Shown here piece after piece: positions 62,201-64,000 of a stretch of 64,000 nt of DNA. The stretch is taken from assembly GCF_001649575.2 (NCBI RefSeq), contig NC_051441.1:15560105-15624104 (forward strand), written 5' to 3'. Positions within the stretch are counted from its first letter, which is position 1, and each line of letters begins with the position of its first letter. Source of the DNA: Kryptolebias marmoratus (Eukaryota > Chordata > Actinopteri > Cyprinodontiformes > Rivulidae). Under the pieces are notes generated by a model, which was not told the DNA's origin, did not search any database, and saw nothing but the letters and a program-made list of their open reading frames with translations. The translations under genes were made by a program, and so were the position numbers.

Positions 62201-63849
62201 ATCCTATTATTATGCAGACTTATGAGTCTTCACTAGGATTTAGGGAATAATAGTGCCTGCTAGGATCCCCTGGACCGGTGTGGAGGTTTTATTTTATTTT
62301 TTAATAAATGTGTTATTTAATTACAGGAGCTGTTATGTAGAACTCACTGCTGGCCATTAATTTACCATCAGCAGGCAAGGATAAAAACACAACATGGGGC
62401 AGATTTAATATCCTCTGATCCAATAATGTGATGAGTTACCTACTGTTTGCCCTGTGTGTGTGCTGGGCTTTGTATTAATGTATCTTTGCCCGTCCTCTTA
62501 AAATTGGCTATATTACAACTGTGGCAATGTTGCAATGTCAGAGATGAATATGCTGCCAAAATATAAAGATATTGAATCTTTGCGCTCTAACTACCCTACA
62601 TCGGTCAAGTAGCTGGACTCGCTGTCCGGTGTCGTCATGTTTTGTGTTTTTTTGTGTTTCCAATTTAGATAGTACTGATCCCAGTTAATTTTGACATGTT
62701 GACATTGAAAATTCAGAGGTTGGGGCTAATTAACTGTGAGACTTGTCACTAATTTGCTCATTAATTTCAATTGGCAGCTCTACAAGTAGCGTGTGATTCT
62801 CCTAACAAAGGATGCTGTCTGTTATTCATGGACTCTGTGGTTAGTTGAAGCTGTCAGCAGAGATGGAGCTGATGTCCTCACCCCTGGTTTGTCGAGTGAG
62901 GATGAGAGTGCATGAATGATTTACTGTATTTCCCTTTAACCTTTATAAACCCTCAGAGGTTGACTTTTAAAGAGGCACAACAAAAATCAGATGGTGGGAG
63001 TTTGTGTCTGGACAAAATGGTTGCTTTTGAGTCAAGTGCTTATTGTGAGGTGAGTGTGTGTGCTAGAGTGTGTGTGGTTGTGTTCTGGTAATTATGGTCT
63101 TTTGGGGCCAAACATTGATTTACAACACCACATAACAGGGACCTTTTGCACTAATGGGAAACAAAACTAGGTCCTGCTCATGAGGGATTTATTATGGTCA
63201 ATATTGAATTGAGGAGATATTTTTAGGAGTGAGCTACAAACTCTTTAATTTGCAGGGTTTTGAGTTTTATAGACTTAATGATTATTGTACTGTGATTTGG
63301 CTATCTACTAAATAGCAACTTAATTCTTTTTGGTGCATTAGACATGAGTTATATCCTCAAAAAAAAAAGTGTAAAATAGTTGAGGAACAATTTCAGATGT
63401 TCCCTCTTGCAAAATTGGTGGATATATTCTTTTAATAAAAGGTCATTTAAGTGACAAATTGTGTTCATACTATATATACAAGTTGTAACATATCATTTTT
63501 AATTTACTGACCACTACCCATGACTAGTTGTGACTTACCTGTGATGATTTTTTTGTGGATCAGCTCCATGGGACCTGGCCAGTGTGCGATCTTATTGTTT
63601 AAATCATCAAAGAGAGCTTTCTTCAACTGTAGCTGCTTGGTTTGAAGCAATGGTTCTTCTGGCATCTCTACAAAATTCACAAATTCCCTATAAGTTTCAG
63701 CTGATTCCTGAAAGTTAATTGTTAGTTTAGCCGAAAGGCTAACGACAGGTAGAGGGAATGAAGTGTTACTTACTGTCTGAGATGTGCATCTTCATCAGCT
63801 TAGATTTCTCTGGCTCACTTCGAATCTTCCTTTTCAGATCGTCTTCAGT
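52728..63849 (-). CDS. mrtfa: mrtfa (mkl1), myocardin-related transcription factor A; 3' thirteen coding exons, N-terminus outside window
   Basis: MRTFs are SRF coactivators: G-actin bound to N-terminal RPEL motifs keeps them cytoplasmic, and actin polymerisation frees them to enter the nucleus and drive cytoskeletal and muscle genes. Exons (minus strand, 5' to 3'): 63774-63849, 63539-63667, 60853-61019, 60570-60665, 59899-59961, 59641-59819, 59315-59474, 58056-58308, 57660-57775, 56149-57015, 53877-54005, 53451-53499, 52728-53263. The sum is 2820 nt, exactly 939 codons plus stop, with every junction GT-AG and in phase. Domain order is RPEL2, RPEL3, acidic segment, basic region (KKLKYHQYIPP), SAP, leucine zipper (DKDRMLQEKDKQI), C-terminal TAD. 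The zipper resembles MRTFA rather than MRTFB or MYOCD, and the C-terminal HWDSSL resembles the MRTFA end (HWDSCL). RPEL1 and the start codon lie beyond 64000. Oddities are degenerate RPEL2/RPEL3 and a Q/K-rich insertion. Which teleost co-orthologue (mrtfaa or mrtfab) this is cannot be decided. Confidence 0.93.
53451..53499 (-). CDS. mrtfa: mrtfa small exon, ILQTGE motif
   Basis: Residues 746-761: ERVNEEDFITIILQTG plus a split Glu. Matches the conserved QQMDDLFDILIQSGE helix of the MRTF activation domain, in diverged form. 49 nt, phase 0 in and 1 out; acceptor cattag, donor gtacgg. Confidence 0.87.
53877..54005 (-). CDS. mrtfa: mrtfa exon, TAD linker
   Basis: Residues 703-745, 43 codons, phase 0 to 0, ending TSSPSPQT. 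No strong motif. Supported by acceptor cattgaag, donor gtaagc and fit between the flanking exons. The PPGYEEA-type motif seen in mammalian MRTFs at this position is not recognisable. Confidence 0.75.
54055..54590 (+). repeat. Family A repeat in mrtfa intron
   Basis: Left arm 54060-54180 (GAGGTTCTGAACAAGTAATA, TCTGACCAGATTGGCGAG) and right arm 54483-54580 (CTAGCCATTAGCTCTTCAAA, AGAATTAAACTTTATTT). The centre has CATCAGCAGCTAGCTATAG. It lies 50 bp upstream of the mrtfa exon at 53877-54005 on the sense strand. Confidence 0.65.
54573..54640 (+). repeat. Common teleost repeat fragment
   Basis: The TTTATTTAACCAGGAAAGTC...CCATTGAGATTACTGAGAAC stretch is a pattern I recognise as recurring in fish genomes, usually as part of a retroelement end. 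Short fragment only. Confidence 0.4.
54745..55065 (+). repeat. Family B repeat in mrtfa intron
   Basis: AACTGATTAACTTTTGGAGT, AATTCAAGATGGCTTCCACA, GTGGTAGTAGCTGAGAGTCA, ATTTTTTAAGGAATGCTAGA. One of the more complete units. Confidence 0.7.
55290..55502. mobile_element. hAT-type MITE with 8-bp target-site duplication, in mrtfa intron
   Basis: 213 bp. Ends are imperfect inverted repeats: CAAGGATGGCCAATCGTGGTCCT left, AGGACCAGTATTGGCCACCCTG right. Inner arms TGCTCCAACACACCTGATT and AATCAGGTGTGTTGGAGCA are perfect inverted repeats. Flanked by identical ATCTAAAG at 55282-55289 and 55503-55510, the 8-bp duplication typical of hAT transposition. Non-autonomous; matches a palindromic hAT family common in fish. 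Confidence 0.88.
55515..55580 (+). repeat. Common teleost retroelement tail fragment
   Basis: ATCAAATCAAATCAAAGTTT then ATTCATGCATAGCACATGAAAA resembles the same tail type as at 32645. It sits directly beside the hAT MITE. Confidence 0.45.
56149..57015 (-). CDS. mrtfa: mrtfa large exon, leucine zipper and Q/K-rich region
   Basis: Residues 414-702 (289 codons), phase 0 both sides. MNPPLTELSPPSS opens it, then an IKEEP motif. Residues about 467-505 form the leucine-zipper coiled coil (DKDRMLQEKDKQIAELTRML and onward) used for MRTF dimerisation. Further on are VKEEPPDN and IKQE. The three IKEE/VKEE/IKQE motifs fit the SUMO consensus. The last roughly 85 residues are a Gln/Lys/His-rich tract with no counterpart I recognise in mammalian MRTFA. 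Donor CAACAG|GTACTA. Confidence 0.93.
57255..57565 (+). repeat. Family B repeat in mrtfa intron
   Basis: Includes the 5' end TGCCCGCCGTCATAAAATGC and AGCAAAATATCTCATGAAC, then CAGCTGATTAACTTTTCGG. The same start as the 12770 copy, so this is probably the true 5' end of the family. Confidence 0.7.
57660..57775 (-). CDS. mrtfa: mrtfa exon between SAP and leucine zipper
   Basis: Residues 375-413, ending SLKSSNSSPFGEQ, which resembles the segment before the leucine zipper in MRTFA. The acceptor is the second of two nearby AGs (acttcag|CAACTC); the upstream one would put the reading in a frame with a stop. Phase 1 in, phase 0 out; donor gtcaga. Confidence 0.82.
58056..58308 (-). CDS. mrtfa: mrtfa exon, SAP domain
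   Basis: Residues 291-374. Starts VAQLKSELKLRGLPVSGTRK and continues DLIKRLRTHQE, the SAP helix-turn-helix fold, highly conserved in the family. The rest is a low-complexity Ser/Gly/Asn/Gln tail. The donor is placed at GATG|GTACAT (phase 1), because only this joins the next exon's open frame; without splicing a stop follows within three codons. Confidence 0.93.
58885..59115 (-). repeat. Family B repeat in mrtfa intron
   Basis: Reverse copy: TTTTGGTCAAACCTTGAAAC, CTCTCAGCTACTACCACATC, AATGACTGAGTTATAGCTAC, GCCATCGTGAATTAAGCTG. Confidence 0.65.
59315..59474 (-). CDS. mrtfa: mrtfa exon, Ser/Thr-rich linker ahead of SAP
   Basis: Residues 237-290, serine/threonine/proline-rich, ending LPSQPNLDGMK, equivalent to LPANLDDMK just before the SAP domain in human MRTFA. 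The linker is otherwise unconserved. Split Lys codon at the start (phase 2 in), phase 0 out; acceptor accaacag, donor gttaaa. Confidence 0.88.
59641..59819 (-). CDS. mrtfa: mrtfa exon, basic SRF-binding box and Q-rich segment
   Basis: Residues 178-236. Begins LKKLKYHQYIPPNQKG, the almost invariant basic box of the myocardin family that contacts SRF, followed by LDSSYSKILQQQLFLQLQIL and a short glutamine tract. Conservation here is near complete, in contrast with the RPEL exons. Phase 0 in, phase 2 out. Confidence 0.95.
59899..59961 (-). CDS. mrtfa: mrtfa exon, basic region part 1
   Basis: Residues 157-177, 21 codons: PKLNSDRLTQKYKKAKDTKPK. Corresponds to the KKAKELKPK basic stretch of mammalian MRTFA, which contributes to nuclear localisation and DNA/SRF contacts. 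Phase 0 on both sides; acceptor atttccag, donor gtagat. Confidence 0.9.
60570..60665 (-). CDS. mrtfa: mrtfa exon, Ser/Pro-rich linker
   Basis: Residues 125-156, phase 0 to 0, 32 codons reading VPPSALPFQS...SPISHIK. Acceptor tgaatcag and donor gtaact. Low-complexity linker, weakly conserved, assigned by position, phase and splice sites between two well-conserved exons. It is in a different frame from the longer open frame overlapping it. Confidence 0.8.
60853..61019 (-). CDS. mrtfa: mrtfa exon, acidic linker after RPEL domain
   Basis: Residues 69-124. Contains SYDEDSNDSLSPGQP, matching the FDEDSSDALSPEQP signature that follows the RPEL domain in MRTFA and MRTFB. The linker between RPEL3 and this signature is about eight residues shorter than in human MRTFA. 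The split Gly codon joins the preceding exon (phase 1 in), and the exon ends in phase 0. Confidence 0.92.
61020..63538 (-). other. mrtfa intron between RPEL3 and acidic exons
   Basis: 2.5 kb. Holds the retroelement fragment at 61633. The part 62030-62480 is rich in TAATTA-type words and free of recognised repeats, so it is a candidate conserved non-coding element. Confidence 0.6.
61633..61895 (+). mobile_element. Retroelement terminal fragment in mrtfa intron-proximal region
   Basis: TGTCAGGATCTGGGGTTTTT, then a pyrimidine-rich stretch with CAGCCGCTCCCATTAGTAAT and CCTTTTAAACCCAGTTCATG, resembling the start of the element whose ends are at 1 and 25362. Lies in the mrtfa intron 61020-63538. 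Confidence 0.4.
63539..63667 (-). CDS. mrtfa: mrtfa exon with RPEL3 (Arg to Trp)
   Basis: Residues 26-68. It holds the RPEL2-RPEL3 spacer and RPEL3. The core reads WPGPMEL where the family has RPGPMEL; the TGG codon is at 63579-63581, one CpG-type transition from CGG. The normally very constant KRARLADDLNEKI stretch is KKALFDDLNNKI, one residue shorter and less basic. Acceptor tttgtag, donor gtaagt. Confidence 0.93.
63774..63849 (-). CDS. mrtfa: mrtfa exon with RPEL2 (degenerate)
   Basis: Encodes TEDDLKRKIRSEPEKSKLMKMHISD, residues 1-25 of the part visible here, phase 0 in and phase 1 out. It aligns with the RPEL2 exon of MRTFA. The RPxxxEL core reads EPEKSKL: the key Arg is Glu and the motif Glu is Lys. 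Acceptor ctcag and donor gtaagt are both strong. No further upstream exon is visible between 63850 and 64000. Confidence 0.92.
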
Positions 63850-64000
63850 CTGAGGAGAGAAAACAACAAAATGTCCCAATCACTCACTGAACGTGAACAG
63901 ATTACATAACCTGCCGCCAAAACGTAAAGAATGGGCAGTGATGTTTTCCTCTGTTTGTTTGAGAATGTGTGCTTTTTGTCTGTCATGTAAGCAAACTATC

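Noticed and set aside
52728..63849. Assignment of the MRTF gene as mrtfb or myocd
   Set aside because: The zipper (LQEKDKQIAELTRMLRQKQ) and the HWDSSL C-terminus are MRTFA-type; MRTFB ends PLPWD and myocardin LHLQQW.

Overview
The window looks like a vertebrate nuclear chromosome, almost certainly a teleost fish. It is AT-rich, gene-poor and intron-rich. It carries (CA)n, (CT)n, (TA)n and (ATCC)n microsatellites, fossil Tc1-like and L2/CR1-type elements, a hAT-type MITE with a perfect target-site duplication, and several dispersed repeats of the kind common in fish. There is no sign of operons, CRISPR arrays, prophage or other prokaryotic features.

Only two protein-coding genes can be supported, both on the minus strand. 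At 9.3-9.9 kb lies the first coding exon of a Shisa/CKAMP-family AMPA-receptor auxiliary protein, best matched to shisa8. It encodes a signal peptide, a cysteine-rich ectodomain and a transmembrane segment. Its cytoplasmic exons were not found in the 9.3 kb downstream of it and probably lie beyond the left edge. At 52.7-63.85 kb lie thirteen coding exons (939 codons plus stop) of a myocardin-related transcription factor, mrtfa (mkl1). They run from RPEL2 through RPEL3, the acidic segment, the basic SRF-binding region, the SAP domain, the leucine zipper and the C-terminal activation region. Exons encoding the N-terminus and RPEL1 are beyond the right edge. All introns are GT-AG and the phases join without a break. 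A roughly 3 kb 3' UTR probably runs down to about 49.76 kb.

The 40 kb between the two genes, and the region left of shisa8, hold no recognisable genes. They hold decayed LINEs (RT and C-terminal fragments), a dead Tc1-like transposase, several copies of two unclassified dispersed repeat families (A, a foldback element; B, locally tandemised at 12.8-13.6 kb), smaller families C and D, microsatellites, and one assembly gap of 78 N.

The most interesting biological signal is in mrtfa. RPEL2 and RPEL3, the G-actin-binding motifs that hold MRTFs in the cytoplasm, have both lost the defining arginine, while the SRF-binding basic region, SAP domain, leucine zipper and C-terminus are well preserved. 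This suggests a copy with weakened actin control, parallel to myocardin. The shisa8-mrtfa linkage also mirrors SHISA9-MRTFB and SHISA6-MYOCD in mammals, consistent with an ancient duplicated block.
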